A stretch of DNA of 63,514 nucleotides, from contig JAIOZK010000024.1 of assembly GCA_021740625.1 (NCBI GenBank), positions 1-63,514 on the forward strand. The letters run 5' to 3'. The position numbers and the translations under genes were made by a program. Every line of letters starts with the position of its first letter. Position 1 is the stretch's first letter. The notes beneath the pieces are model-generated. The model was not told the origin of the DNA, did not search any database, and saw only the letters and a program-made list of their open reading frames with translations. Positions 36,237 through 44,934 of the stretch are shown here, one piece after another. This DNA comes from Bacteroidales bacterium. Its GTDB lineage: Bacteria > Bacteroidota > Bacteroidia > Bacteroidales > JAIOZK01.

Positions 36237-37639
36237 TATTTTACCAACTTTCCTTGTTGAACGCCCTGGTCAGAAACAAGCCGGACGAGAATCACCCCGG
36301 AGTTCAAGCCGGAAAGATCAATTTTGATCTCTTCAGAATTTGGAGAAATCTTAACATTTTGTATTTGTTTTATTCTTCTACCTTGAAGGTCGAATAGTTC
36401 AATTAGGATCCTGCCATTGCTCACTACAGGATTCAGATTTAGGTAAGCATGGTTTTGCGCGGGATTGGGATAGAGTTTTAAAAATGAATTTTGATGGGCT
36501 TTTTCCATATAGTTTCCGGCCAGCAGTCCCGAATAATTACATTCGGCATAATGAGCGATTGCATGCTGAACAATAAGATACCCAAAAAGATTGAAGTTAA
36601 GATCAAAATCAGAAAATGAGATCCATTCTCCATCATCCCATAGGTAAGAGCTTACAGAGGAAAAATTGTTCACATAATCGTGGTAATAATCATTGAAATG
36701 CTCATAATTCCAACTGCTGTCGCTATTATCAAAAACATACCGGTACTCACTGGATTTATTATTGAATTCATCATAATTCATTTCATACTTCATCCCATAA
36801 TGCCAAAGTGTATCCTCTCCCAGGAATTTTAACATTGTGATAATATTCCCGGAGCCATCGTATTCATAGTCTCTCCTGTTTATATTGATCCACATGGTAT
36901 CTGAATTGTGCAAATATTTTTCACTGATCAATTGATCCGATGAATCATAATCGTATTTTCTTTTAACGAATGCTTTCCAACCGGAATCGGGGCTGCTGTA
37001 TTTCAGTTTTTCAGTCATGTTAGCATTTTCATCATAATGGTACTTCTCATAGTTGTTATGGCGCCACACAGAATCTTCTTCAATATAATAGTAGTTATTC
37101 AATGAATCGAGCAAATTCATCGAATTATAAGAATAATCTTCTTTGTGCATATATTCCCAATGATCTACATGAAAGCCAAGTTGTTCGTATAATACAAGAT
37201 TGGCGTTTTCGTCGTAGGTATAATGATTGTCATATAGATAAACCCAGTCTCCCTCATACCACCATTGCGTTGTATATCGTGTCCGGTTTCCGTCATGATA
37301 TTCGTACGTCGTTCGGAAAGAATTTTCCCAGATCGTATCATTCAAATGCAGTCTCAATTCCTCGATCATTTGCTGTTCCTGGTTGTACTGGTATATATTA
37401 TATCCACTGGTTCTGAACACCCCATTATCCAATACCTTAATTATTTTGCCACTTATATTTCCAAATTCATTATACTCAAATATCCATTGCTGATCTTTGT
37501 GCAGCGAATATCTTATAATTACGCTGTCAATAAATAAATCCGTATTGTTAATTTCTGAATTGGAAAATGGGATTTGTTGAGATAACAATAAATTCGAATT
37601 AAAAATCAACATAGAGAAGATGATTAGTTTTGTTTTCAT
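36233..37639 (-). CDS. Secreted YD-like repeat protein with T9SS sorting domain
   Basis: A signal peptide (MKTKLIIFSMLIFNSNLLLSQ) is followed by about ten repeats of roughly 30-35 residues, each with a Y-x-Y-D-x-x-x-N-x core (YHYDENANMTEKL, YDYDSSDQLISEKY, YEYDGSGNIITML) and a following W. They resemble RHS/YD beta-hairpin repeats. The last 75 residues are a T9SS C-terminal domain (KLYPNPAQNHAYL ... GKLVKY). The start is the ATG at 37639; a longer frame upstream is not plausible because it would precede the signal peptide. Function unknown; probably a surface protein. Confidence 0.82.
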   Translation of the reverse strand: MKTKLIIFSMLIFNSNLLLSQQIPFSNSEINNTDLFIDSVIIRYSLHKDQQWIFEYNEFGNISGKIIKVLDNGVFRTSGYNIYQYNQEQQMIEELRLHLNDTIWENSFRTTYEYHDGNRTRYTTQWWYEGDWVYLYDNHYTYDENANLVLYEQLGFHVDHWEYMHKEDYSYNSMNLLDSLNNYYYIEEDSVWRHNNYEKYHYDENANMTEKLKYSSPDSGWKAFVKRKYDYDSSDQLISEKYLHNSDTMWININRRDYEYDGSGNIITMLKFLGEDTLWHYGMKYEMNYDEFNNKSSEYRYVFDNSDSSWNYEHFNDYYHDYVNNFSSVSSYLWDDGEWISFSDFDLNFNLFGYLIVQHAIAHYAECNYSGLLAGNYMEKAHQNSFLKLYPNPAQNHAYLNLNPVVSNGRILIELFDLQGRRIKQIQNVKISPNSEEIKIDLSGLNSGVILVRLVSDQGVQQGKLVKY

Positions 37640-37717
37640 AACAGGTTTTTTTGGTTGAGCGTTAAAAGTACAAATTTTCAATTCTCGAATCAAGTTTTGC
37701 CTAATGAAATTCATTAG

Positions 37718-37758
37718 TGTCGGGAAAATTATAAGGAGATTGGGCACTTTTCCCGACA
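37718..37758. repeat. Perfect 11-base inverted repeat in a divergent intergenic region
   Basis: TGTCGGGAAAA (37718-37728) is exactly complementary to TTTTCCCGACA (37748-37758) across 19 bases. It lies between two divergently transcribed genes (starts 37639 and 37909), so a regulatory site or small mobile-element remnant is as likely as a terminator. The remainder of the 269-base gap holds only the -7 candidate at 37872. Confidence 0.5.
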
Positions 37759-37871
37759 GTAGCAAAAGAAATTGTGTAAAAAGGAATCTGCTGACAGCAT
37801 ATAACAGAAATAATTCCCGGCCGGGTTTTATAAACCTTACAGATCTGAAGGAATTAAGCTGTAAAATTAAT

Positions 37872-37879
37872 TATCTTTG
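37872..37879 (+). promoter_or_regulatory. Candidate -7 element
   Basis: TATCTTTG fits TAnnTTTG and ends 29 bases before the ATG at 37909. Confidence 0.4.
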
Positions 37880-37908
37880 AAATCAGTTACATTTTAGTAC
37901 AAATAAGA

Positions 37909-38502
37909 ATGAAAAAAGTATTATTAATATCAATATTTCTGATGACAACAGTTGCAGCTTTCTCCCAGAAAGTGGCCACTACGGAAGAAGGCGAAAAAGT
38001 AATCCTGAACGAAGACGGCACCTGGATGTATGCCGATGAACAACAGCAAGCGGCAAGCCTCAGCTGCGAAGACCTGATCTCTGTCGAGACCGATAAGATG
38101 ACAGGGAAATCTGTTATTGGGGCGAAAAACCTGTTGAAAGTGCTCAGAGAAGACGGGAATGGTTTTGCCATTTTCGTGCAGAAAGGCAAAAGAAGCCTTA
38201 TCTTCAGCATCAAGGTGATGGGTGCCAGTGAATGCATCAATGCCGACAGCAAAATACTGATCCTGTTCCGCGACGGCGAAAGAATGGAACTCACGAACGA
38301 AGGAGGTGCCAACTGCGACGCCAACTTCACCCTGATGTTCGAAGGGCCGGCAGGAAAGAAAAAAGAATTGAAAAAGTTCGCCAGCAAAGAAGTGGAATCT
38401 TTCAGGATTTGGACAGCCAGGGGTTATGTTGAAAATGACTTTTCCCCCATGGAAAGCATTGAGTTCATGAAGACCGTGGCTTGCCTGAAAGAAAAGTTAT
38501 AA
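37909..38502 (+). CDS. Secreted hypothetical protein
   Basis: A signal peptide (MKKVLLISIFLMTTVAAFSQ) is followed by a short motif VATTEEGEKVILNEDGTWMY, of a kind seen at the start of several Bacteroidota secreted proteins. The body of about 150 residues appears to be a beta-rich domain (SLIFSIKVMG, KILILFRDGERMEL, FTLMFEGPAGKKKEL). Three cysteines remain in the mature part besides the one in SLSCEDL. I do not recognise a function. Confidence 0.72.
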   Translation: MKKVLLISIFLMTTVAAFSQKVATTEEGEKVILNEDGTWMYADEQQQAASLSCEDLISVETDKMTGKSVIGAKNLLKVLREDGNGFAIFVQKGKRSLIFSIKVMGASECINADSKILILFRDGERMELTNEGGANCDANFTLMFEGPAGKKKELKKFASKEVESFRIWTARGYVENDFSPMESIEFMKTVACLKEKL

Positions 38503-38533
38503 GATTGATCAAAATTTCAAAACCTGAACATTT

Positions 38534-39007
38534 ATGCATTCCAATAAAAAATATCTCTTGAGTATTGTTTTCATCATGTTTGTTTTTCCGCTCCTTTCTA
38601 TGATCATTGAGGGCATTTCAGATCACTGGCGCACTCATTTGATCGAGCTGATCGGAAAATGGTTTGTTTTCTGGGCCATTGGCATAAGGCTCTTCATGGC
38701 AGGCATTAACCAGGTGATGCGACCGGGCTTCACGGTACAAAAAATTTTCAAGATCGATGACCCACAAAGCCATGCATTTGTGCGGGAACTTGGTTTTGCC
38801 AACATAAGCATCGGCACACTTGGTTTGCTTTCTTTGTTTGTCCCACAGCTATTGTTATCTGCAGCCATCAGCGGTGGTTTGTTCCTGGGTTTGGCAGGTA
38901 TACATCACATTATTAAAAAACCGGCAAGTACAAACGAATACATTGCCATGATAACCGATCTTCTAATATTTTTAATAATGCTATTCTATGTTATTTCCCA
39001 GTTTTAG
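38534..39007 (+). CDS. Hypothetical four-helix membrane protein
   Basis: A 157-residue protein with four hydrophobic segments (about 8-27, 38-58, 90-120, 135-155). A conserved-looking loop RELGFANISIGTLGLLSLF lies in the middle. I do not recognise a named family with confidence. It lies 31 bases after the secreted hypothetical gene and may share its transcript. Confidence 0.68.
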   Translation: MHSNKKYLLSIVFIMFVFPLLSMIIEGISDHWRTHLIELIGKWFVFWAIGIRLFMAGINQVMRPGFTVQKIFKIDDPQSHAFVRELGFANISIGTLGLLSLFVPQLLLSAAISGGLFLGLAGIHHIIKKPASTNEYIAMITDLLIFLIMLFYVISQF

Positions 39008-39064
39008 CAAACATCCAAAATCAGGATAAGAATTTAAAGACTGAATCAAATTCAACCAGGTAAA

Positions 39065-39505
39065 ATGAAAAACAAAGGTAAAGAGGCAGTCGAATATTTC
39101 AAGAATCACCATAATTGTGCACAATCGGTTTTGCTTCCGTTTGCCGGCGACCTGAAAATTGATCATGAAACAGCCAAAAGAATTGCAAGCGGGTTCGGTA
39201 CCGGCATGGGAAAAATGCAAAAAACCTGTGGAGCCGTCACAGGATCCTTTATGGTACTGGGTTTACACAATGGTAATCAATATGAAGACAACAGCCTCGT
39301 AAAGAAAAGAACGGCCGAAATGATCCGGGATTTCAGCAGGGAATTTGAAAAGACTCATGGTAGTATCGAATGCAGGGCTTTGTTGAATGTGGATATCAGT
39401 ACGGAAGAAGGCAATCAATTTGCCCATGCAGAAGGTTTATTCGAAAAGATTTGCGAAAAATGTATTTCAGATGCAGTCAAAATACTACAAAACTTGATTT
39501 ATTGA
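39065..39505 (+). CDS. C_GCAxxG_C_C family redox-type protein
   Basis: The cysteine pattern of this family is visible: Cys in HHNCAQSVL, then GFGTGMGKMQKTCGAVTGSFMVLG, then Cys in SIECRALL and a pair in KICEKCISDA. Members are about 140-150 residues, as here (146), and are presumed to bind a metal or act in redox chemistry; the precise role is unknown. ATG at 39065; no clear Shine-Dalgarno. Confidence 0.85.
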   Translation: MKNKGKEAVEYFKNHHNCAQSVLLPFAGDLKIDHETAKRIASGFGTGMGKMQKTCGAVTGSFMVLGLHNGNQYEDNSLVKKRTAEMIRDFSREFEKTHGSIECRALLNVDISTEEGNQFAHAEGLFEKICEKCISDAVKILQNLIY

Positions 39506-39590
39506 CATATCTCAATTTATAAATATATCTCAAAACCGGCCATCGGAACAAAATTCCTTAATTTTACAGTCAAATTTAAACACTTGGAAA

Positions 39591-40346
39591 ATGAGAATCT
39601 TTACAATACTCACTGCACTGATCATAATCCTGGCATCCTGCCAGTCGAACACAAAGAAAGAAAATACTGAAAAAGACAAGAACTTTGAAGAACTGATGGA
39701 CCGCATGCAATCCAAGGCAAAGGTTCATGCCGTGAAAGTGCTTGAATCGGAAGATGCAGGCAAATATACCTATGTAAAATTGAAAGAAGGTGATAAAAAA
39801 TACTGGGCTGCCATTACAGCCAGACCGGTTGAGATTGGCGAAACTTATTATTATTCACAGGGCATGATGATGAAAGACTTCCAGAGCAAAGAACTGAACA
39901 AGACCTTCGACTCAGTCATGTTCATACAGCAATTCGCCAAAAAGCCCATGAAAGAAAAAATACAGGGACAGCAGCAGGGATCATCTCATGACCACACCAA
40001 AAGCATACAAAAAAGCGATATATCTGTAGATCCTGCCGAGGGTGGCATCACCATAAAAGAACTGTATCAGAACAAGCAAAACTACAAGGGTAAGAAAGTC
40101 AGTATTCGCGGACAGGTGGTTAAGATCAACACCAACATCATGGGACGCAACTGGATACACATCCAGGATGGCACAAGAGATGGAGATAATTTCGACCTCA
40201 CTGTCACCTCTTCCTCACCGGTTAATTTCAAAGTGGGTGATGTTGTTACTTTCGAAGGCATCATCGACCTGGACAAAGATTTCGGTTCCGGATATCAATA
40301 TGATGTGATCATGGAGAAAGCCGGGATCGTAAAAGGGCAGGTGTAG
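39591..40346 (+). CDS. OB-fold-like lipoprotein
   Basis: A lipobox (LASC) follows an 18-residue signal sequence. The C-terminal 110 residues look like a bacterial OB-fold (ITIKELYQNKQNYKGKKVSIRGQVVKIN, NWIHIQDGT, DVVTFEGIIDLDKDFG), as found in nucleic-acid- or glycan-binding periplasmic proteins. The N-terminal half (YTYVKLKEGDKKYWAAI) resembles a diverged second copy. A histidine-containing linker (SSHDHTKS) joins the halves. Function unknown; probably anchored in the outer membrane. Confidence 0.7.
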   Translation: MRIFTILTALIIILASCQSNTKKENTEKDKNFEELMDRMQSKAKVHAVKVLESEDAGKYTYVKLKEGDKKYWAAITARPVEIGETYYYSQGMMMKDFQSKELNKTFDSVMFIQQFAKKPMKEKIQGQQQGSSHDHTKSIQKSDISVDPAEGGITIKELYQNKQNYKGKKVSIRGQVVKINTNIMGRNWIHIQDGTRDGDNFDLTVTSSSPVNFKVGDVVTFEGIIDLDKDFGSGYQYDVIMEKAGIVKGQV

Positions 40347-40416
40347 ATTCTCCTAATGTTCTTTAAGCCTTTTTGGTCGAGGGATCAATTCTGTCATCTC
40401 AGGACATGAATGAACT

Positions 40417-40475
40417 ACCCAGCCGCAGAGCAGCTGGGTCTCAAAAGGAAAAACTTGTCCGCCTACTGGCGGATT
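40417..40475. repeat. Dispersed intergenic repeat with hairpins (copy 2)
   Basis: A seven-base stem ACCCAGC/GCTGGGT (40417-40423 with 40433-40439) leads into TCAAAAGGAAAAACTTG and the hairpin TCCGCC-TACT-GGCGGA (40458-40473). From TCAAAAGG through GGCGGATTA it is identical to copy 1 at 16970-17005. Confidence 0.7.
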
Positions 40476-40687
40476 ATAGCCGGAAAACCAATAGGCATAT
40501 AAGCTTCGCAGGTAATAGACTTGAAAGCGTTCATATGCTTTTTGACCTGAAAACGTCCGAAGGACCTTTCAGCGTCAACAAACACCAAATGCAAGCAGAA
40601 GCCTAAAAAAACACCCACGCTAATTTATTCCAAATAAAAATAGCTTCAGAAATACATGCTTTTTCTGAATCTATAATTTATTTATCA

Positions 40688-40695
40688 TAGATTTG
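40688..40695 (+). promoter_or_regulatory. Candidate -7 element
   Basis: TAGATTTG fits TAnnTTTG and ends 28 bases before the ATG at 40724. Confidence 0.4.
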
Positions 40696-40723
40696 ACCTG
40701 TAATATTTAACACATTTTCATCC

Positions 40724-41866
40724 ATGCCAATCACCCAAAAACCAAATCAGCTTTATTTCAGACTTCTGCTTATTATAATGATGCTATCAGGTCATTCCCT
40801 GCTATTTTCCCAGGATCTTGTTGTTCTCAGCAGTGGCGACAGCGTAAACTGCAAGATCACAAAAGTGGAAAACCAGCAGATCTATTTTACAGTTCGCGTG
40901 AACGAGGAAGAATTTCAGCAGGAAATACTGAACCTCTGGCAGATTAACGATTATGAGAGAGGCTATTATGGAAAACCCAAAGTTTTCATGCAGGAAAAAA
41001 ACCCGGCCTTCAGGGCGGAAGATCTGATTTTGCTAAACAGTGGCGACAGCATCTTTTGTGAGATCGTAATGGTAAGAGACCAGAAGATATTCTTTAATTA
41101 CCAGTATAACGATAATCATATCCAGCAGGAATCCCTTGACCTTTGGAAAATAGCCGATTATCAGCGAAGTTTCGAAAAGCAGGAAGACAAACAACAAGTT
41201 TTAACTGTGCCGGTAAAAAAAGCCCCGACAAGTTTTACACCCAATGCATTTGTCTATACTGAGTTCAGGGTCAACTTCAGGGGTGGATACAGTTACCTGA
41301 TCGCAAAGACCGAAGGCAGTATGCCCAGTGAGTTTGAAAAATATATCAAGGAACTCAGGTCGGGAGGTCATTTGGGACTGGATGCAACCTATTTCTTCAG
41401 TGAACAATATGGTCTCGGCATCAGTTATTCCAGTTTCTTCACATCCAATGAATTGAATAATGTTACTTTCGACTTTGGTGATGGGACCTCACAAACCGGA
41501 ACAATTGGTGATGACATACACATTGGTTTTATCGGCCTTGCCTTCAACCAGCGTATTGAAGTAGGTCGCGGCAACACCCTGCTCCACCTGAAAATCGCTG
41601 CCGGCAGTTTATCCTATATGAACAATGCCATTGTGCTCAGCCGGATTGACCTGACTGGCAATGCTTTCGGACTGATGGCAGGCGTTGACCTGGACTTCAG
41701 GATCAGCGATAACGTGGCACTGGGTTTTGGGGCTTCTCTCGTGGGAGGAGCGATCAAAAAGATGACCTTTGATGACGGGACGAATTCCATCACGCAGGAC
41801 CTGGGAGACAATCCGGAAAACATATCCAGGATAGATGTATCCGGTGGAGTGAGGATTTATTTCTAG
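40724..41866 (+). CDS. Outer-membrane beta-barrel protein with duplicated N-terminal domain
   Basis: After a signal peptide ending near LLFSQ there are two copies of a roughly 60-residue domain (VVLSSGDSVNCKITKVENQQIYFTV and ILLNSGDSIFCEIVMVRDQKIFFNY, each ending LWxIxDYxR). Residues 165-380 alternate hydrophobic strands (FRVNFRGGYSYLI, LGLDATYFFSEQYGLGISYS, HIGFIGLAFNQRIEVG) and end in VSGGVRIYF, as in small eight-stranded outer-membrane barrels. I infer a periplasmic repeat joined to a barrel; function unknown. Confidence 0.72.
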   Translation: MPITQKPNQLYFRLLLIIMMLSGHSLLFSQDLVVLSSGDSVNCKITKVENQQIYFTVRVNEEEFQQEILNLWQINDYERGYYGKPKVFMQEKNPAFRAEDLILLNSGDSIFCEIVMVRDQKIFFNYQYNDNHIQQESLDLWKIADYQRSFEKQEDKQQVLTVPVKKAPTSFTPNAFVYTEFRVNFRGGYSYLIAKTEGSMPSEFEKYIKELRSGGHLGLDATYFFSEQYGLGISYSSFFTSNELNNVTFDFGDGTSQTGTIGDDIHIGFIGLAFNQRIEVGRGNTLLHLKIAAGSLSYMNNAIVLSRIDLTGNAFGLMAGVDLDFRISDNVALGFGASLVGGAIKKMTFDDGTNSITQDLGDNPENISRIDVSGGVRIYF

Positions 41867-41900
41867 GATGAACAGCCAGACATTTACTGGAAAAAGGCTT

Positions 41901-43574
41901 CTAGATCAAATTCACTTTATATACATATACCTTCCCCAGTTCTGTAGTACATTCAACCAGGTACAAACCTTTTTGCCAGCCTGAGGTTGAAATAAGCTGT
42001 TGTTTCGTGCCTGCTGAAAAATGATCCCGAAATATAAGGAAGCCGTTCTGGTTAAATACCCGGATTGCTTTTATCATCTGGCCTGCTTTTATCTCAAACC
42101 CGGAGGTGGTTGGATTGGGAAAAACATCAACAAGATCGATCATAGCGACTTCTTTCCGCCCAACATAATACTGATTTTCATAACAACCCATATCAATCCT
42201 GTCGTCATGAATACGTTCAAAACCGTCCAGGTCGGTTTCGGGAATTGCCAGTCCTGTTGTATCCGGTGTGCCGGCATTGATGCAGGGTGAAATTTCGCTC
42301 AGGCGGAAATCCGAGCTGCTGAAGAATACGGGATCCGTATCAATCACACCCGGTCCAAATACCAGGGATGAACTGTCATGGACCATAACCTCAGTACTGT
42401 CTTCTATATTAGAGTATTCAATATAAAGTGCGGTTTTGTCAATATCAATAAAATTATCATTGGTAGACTGGTTATCATATACAATAGAATTGATCAGATT
42501 AAAATCTGAACGCTCTGAATTGATGCCCGCGCCCACCAGGCTGCTGTTGTCGGTAATGCTTGTATTGGTCACATTTACAAGCGGCCTGTAATAACTGATG
42601 GAAAGATCCACATTGATGCCACCGCCTGAAATGGCAGCCTGGTTTCCGGTGACCAGGCAGTTCACCATGTCCACATCCGAAGTAATAGTCATGCCGCCTC
42701 CGCGGGAATTGCACAAATTATCCTGAATAATACAATTTTCAAGTTGCACATAACAATAAAAATTGATCTTCATGCCCCCACCCGATCCGAATTGCGTGCT
42801 CTGGCAGAAATTATTGGAAATGGTGCAATTCCTGATCACGGGTTCGCAATAGTCATGGAAATACAATCCACCGGCCGAGCCTATCGAGGTATTATTATCG
42901 ATCAGGCAATCCTCCATCAAGGGTGATGAATATTCTTTGGCAAACAATCCTCCTGCGATCCAGTCGGAATCGTTGTTTTGTATGATGCAATTCCTGATGT
43001 GCGGCGATGCACCCACCAGGAAAATGCCACCACCATCAATGGAAATATTGTTCCTGATTTCCAGATTATACAACAAGGGATTTGCATACTCAATATAAAT
43101 GGCGCCGCCCTTAAAACCTTCATTGTATTCAAAAACACAGTTGTCTATTCGCAGGCTGTCATAAGCAATCACGCCTACCGCCCCACCAAAGTCCTGTATG
43201 CTGCTGCTGAAATGGCAATACACCAGGATGCTGGAATCAGGGGCAGATCCAGTTGTATCCCTGAACTCCAGTCCATACCAGCGGTAAAATGTATTGCCGG
43301 TATCAAAAATCACCGTACTATTGGCTTTGCCAATTGCCTGCAAGGAGCCATAGATCCTGAATCGAAAATCCTGCATGAACAATACCTCCACACCCGCATC
43401 TATGATCAGGCTGCTGTCGGGATGCAATTCGATATCCCCTTCAATCTGATAGGGAGAACCATCCAAATCCCAATGTCCTGATACATTTCCTCCCGGGATG
43501 ACTGTCTGGGAAGACAGGGATATCGTTAATAATGAAAACAAAAAGAGCAAAACTGATCTGATATTATTTCCCAT
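41901..43574 (-). CDS. Secreted beta-helix (Pmp-like) protein with T9SS sorting domain
   Basis: A signal peptide ending near SLSSQ is followed by a beta-helix with polymorphic-outer-membrane-protein-like rungs: GGAIYIEYANPLLYNLEIRN, GGGIFLVGASPHIRNCIIQN and GGGMTITSDVDMVNCLVTGN. These repeat the GG[AGI] + N-x-x-[IL] pattern over residues 100-400. A lectin-like end (DTDPVFFSSSDFRL) precedes a T9SS domain (VFPNPTTSGFEI ... GLYLVECT ... YKVNLI). It is probably displayed on the surface; an enzyme activity cannot be assigned. Confidence 0.84.
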   Translation of the reverse strand: MGNNIRSVLLFLFSLLTISLSSQTVIPGGNVSGHWDLDGSPYQIEGDIELHPDSSLIIDAGVEVLFMQDFRFRIYGSLQAIGKANSTVIFDTGNTFYRWYGLEFRDTTGSAPDSSILVYCHFSSSIQDFGGAVGVIAYDSLRIDNCVFEYNEGFKGGAIYIEYANPLLYNLEIRNNISIDGGGIFLVGASPHIRNCIIQNNDSDWIAGGLFAKEYSSPLMEDCLIDNNTSIGSAGGLYFHDYCEPVIRNCTISNNFCQSTQFGSGGGMKINFYCYVQLENCIIQDNLCNSRGGGMTITSDVDMVNCLVTGNQAAISGGGINVDLSISYYRPLVNVTNTSITDNSSLVGAGINSERSDFNLINSIVYDNQSTNDNFIDIDKTALYIEYSNIEDSTEVMVHDSSSLVFGPGVIDTDPVFFSSSDFRLSEISPCINAGTPDTTGLAIPETDLDGFERIHDDRIDMGCYENQYYVGRKEVAMIDLVDVFPNPTTSGFEIKAGQMIKAIRVFNQNGFLIFRDHFSAGTKQQLISTSGWQKGLYLVECTTELGKVYVYKVNLI

Positions 43575-43860
43575 CTAAAATCCTTTCAAAATCAGACAGG
43601 GAAGATACTGAAAAAGTTGCACAGAATGATTTCAGATTTCAGATTACAGATTACAGATTACAGATTACAGATTGCACAATTGAAAATCGACAATTGGCAA
43701 TCGAAAATCGAAAATCAATTCGGCATTTTGAATTTTGAAGTGATGCTGCCCCATATTCGAAATTCGACATTGGAAATTCGATATTCGTTATTCAAATGGT
43801 CATTTGTCATTTGACATTGACATGTTGCCAACTACCGGGTGCCAACTGCCAACTACCGAC
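43575..43860. repeat. Intergenic low-complexity tract with 7-base tandem repeat
   Basis: The unit CAGATTA (with end variants) is repeated six times at 43633-43674. Degenerate GAAAATC and ATTCGA motifs follow. At 43829-43858 a GCCAACTACCG/GCCAACTGCC direct repeat occurs. There is no gene. Such tracts are common between genes of Bacteroidota and this one is not a CRISPR array, because units are too short and unspaced. Confidence 0.7.
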
Positions 43861-44763
43861 TCAAAAATACACCTCCCCTTTAGCCGCCTTCATCGTATTC
43901 ATCAAAAGCGAAGCGATGGTCATCCTCCCTACTCCACCGGGCACGGGTGTGATATGACTGCATTTTTTTGAGACTCCATCAAAATCCACATCCCCAACAA
44001 GTTTATAACCAGATGTGGTCTCTTCTGATTTTATCCTGTGGATGCCTACATCAATCACCACAGCCTTGTCTTTAACCATATCTGCTTTTACAAAATGAGG
44101 TTTTCCAATGGCCGCGATCAGGATATCAGCCTGGCGGGTGATCGCTTCCAGATTTTTCGTTCTTGAATGACAGATAGTAACTGTGGCATTCCCAGGTTTC
44201 GCTTTGCGGCTCATCAGAATACTGATGGGGGTACCTACGATATTGCTTCTGCCCAGCACCACGCAATGCTTGCCTTCGGTATCGATCTCATATCTCTTTA
44301 GCATTTCCATAATGCCCTGTGGCGTGGCCGGCAAATATGCAGGAAGACCGGCCACCATGCGTCCGATGTTGATGGGATGAAAACCATCGATGTCCTTTTT
44401 GGGATCAATGGCTTCGATGATCTTGTTTTCATCAATGTGATCCGGTAAGGGGAGTTGCACGATGAAACCGTCGATCTCATCATCTTTGTTCAAAAAATCA
44501 ACGATTTGCAAAAGCTCCTTTTCGGTGATATCGGATTTGTGCCTGTATACCGAAGATATGATTCCCACGGCCTTGCTGGCTTTTTCCTTGCTTTTTACAT
44601 AGGTATCACTGGCCGCATCATCACCGATCAGCACAGCAGCCAGGTGTGGCGATTTATCTTCCCTGTCAATCATCTGAGCCACTTCCGCTTTTATCTCCTC
44701 CTTGATCTGGTTGGAAAGCAGCTTGCCGTCGAGGATGATGGATTTTTTCTTCTTGTCAGACAT
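43861..44763 (-). CDS. folD: Methylenetetrahydrofolate dehydrogenase/cyclohydrolase
   Basis: A full-length FolD (300 residues) that interconverts 5,10-methylene- and 10-formyl-tetrahydrofolate. Diagnostic parts are SDTYVKSKEKASKAVGI (catalytic Tyr/Lys region), GFIVQLPLPDHID, DPKKDIDGFHPINIG, VLGRSNIVGTPIS (NADP site) and TPVPGGVGRMTIASL. It lies downstream of ffh on the same strand, separated by 171 bases with an inverted repeat. Confidence 0.95.
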   Translation of the reverse strand: MSDKKKKSIILDGKLLSNQIKEEIKAEVAQMIDREDKSPHLAAVLIGDDAASDTYVKSKEKASKAVGIISSVYRHKSDITEKELLQIVDFLNKDDEIDGFIVQLPLPDHIDENKIIEAIDPKKDIDGFHPINIGRMVAGLPAYLPATPQGIMEMLKRYEIDTEGKHCVVLGRSNIVGTPISILMSRKAKPGNATVTICHSRTKNLEAITRQADILIAAIGKPHFVKADMVKDKAVVIDVGIHRIKSEETTSGYKLVGDVDFDGVSKKCSHITPVPGGVGRMTIASLLMNTMKAAKGEVYF

Positions 44764-44818
44764 AACTATAATATTTTAATGAAATCACAATAATCAAATT
44801 ACAAATCACAAATAAGCA

Positions 44819-44919
44819 CCAAATAACAAATAATCAATTACCAAAACTCTGGTTCCCGAGAAAGTGTTTGGACCATTGAATTTTTGGTTATTGGATTTTA
44901 TTTGATAATTGTTATTTGG
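44819..44919. repeat. Imperfect inverted repeat between ffh and folD
   Basis: CCAAATAACA (44819-44828) pairs with TGTTATTTGG (44910-44919). Inside it, ACCAAAA (44840-44846) pairs with TTTTGGT (44882-44888). The sequence is low-complexity, with AAATNACAAAT-type motifs. It may attenuate transcription between the two minus-strand genes, but no T-run follows the stem. Confidence 0.45.
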
Positions 44920-44934
44920 AATTTGGGGATTACC

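Larger units (their letters stand above)
40347..40723. other. Intergenic region holding repeat copy 2 and a promoter candidate
   Basis: This 377-base gap holds the second copy of the dispersed hairpin repeat (40417-40475) and a TAGATTTG element (40688-40695). An open frame of 77 codons runs through the repeat, but it has no domain or family resemblance and its composition follows the repeat, so I do not call a gene. Confidence 0.5.

Noticed and set aside
40373-40606. Open frame of 77 codons over repeat copy 2
   Set aside because: It reads through the hairpin repeat, has no domain or family-like pattern, and the same repeat at 16.9 kb is not coding in that frame.
43633-43674. Possible CRISPR array
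   Set aside because: Repeat units are seven bases with no spacers, and no cas genes are present.
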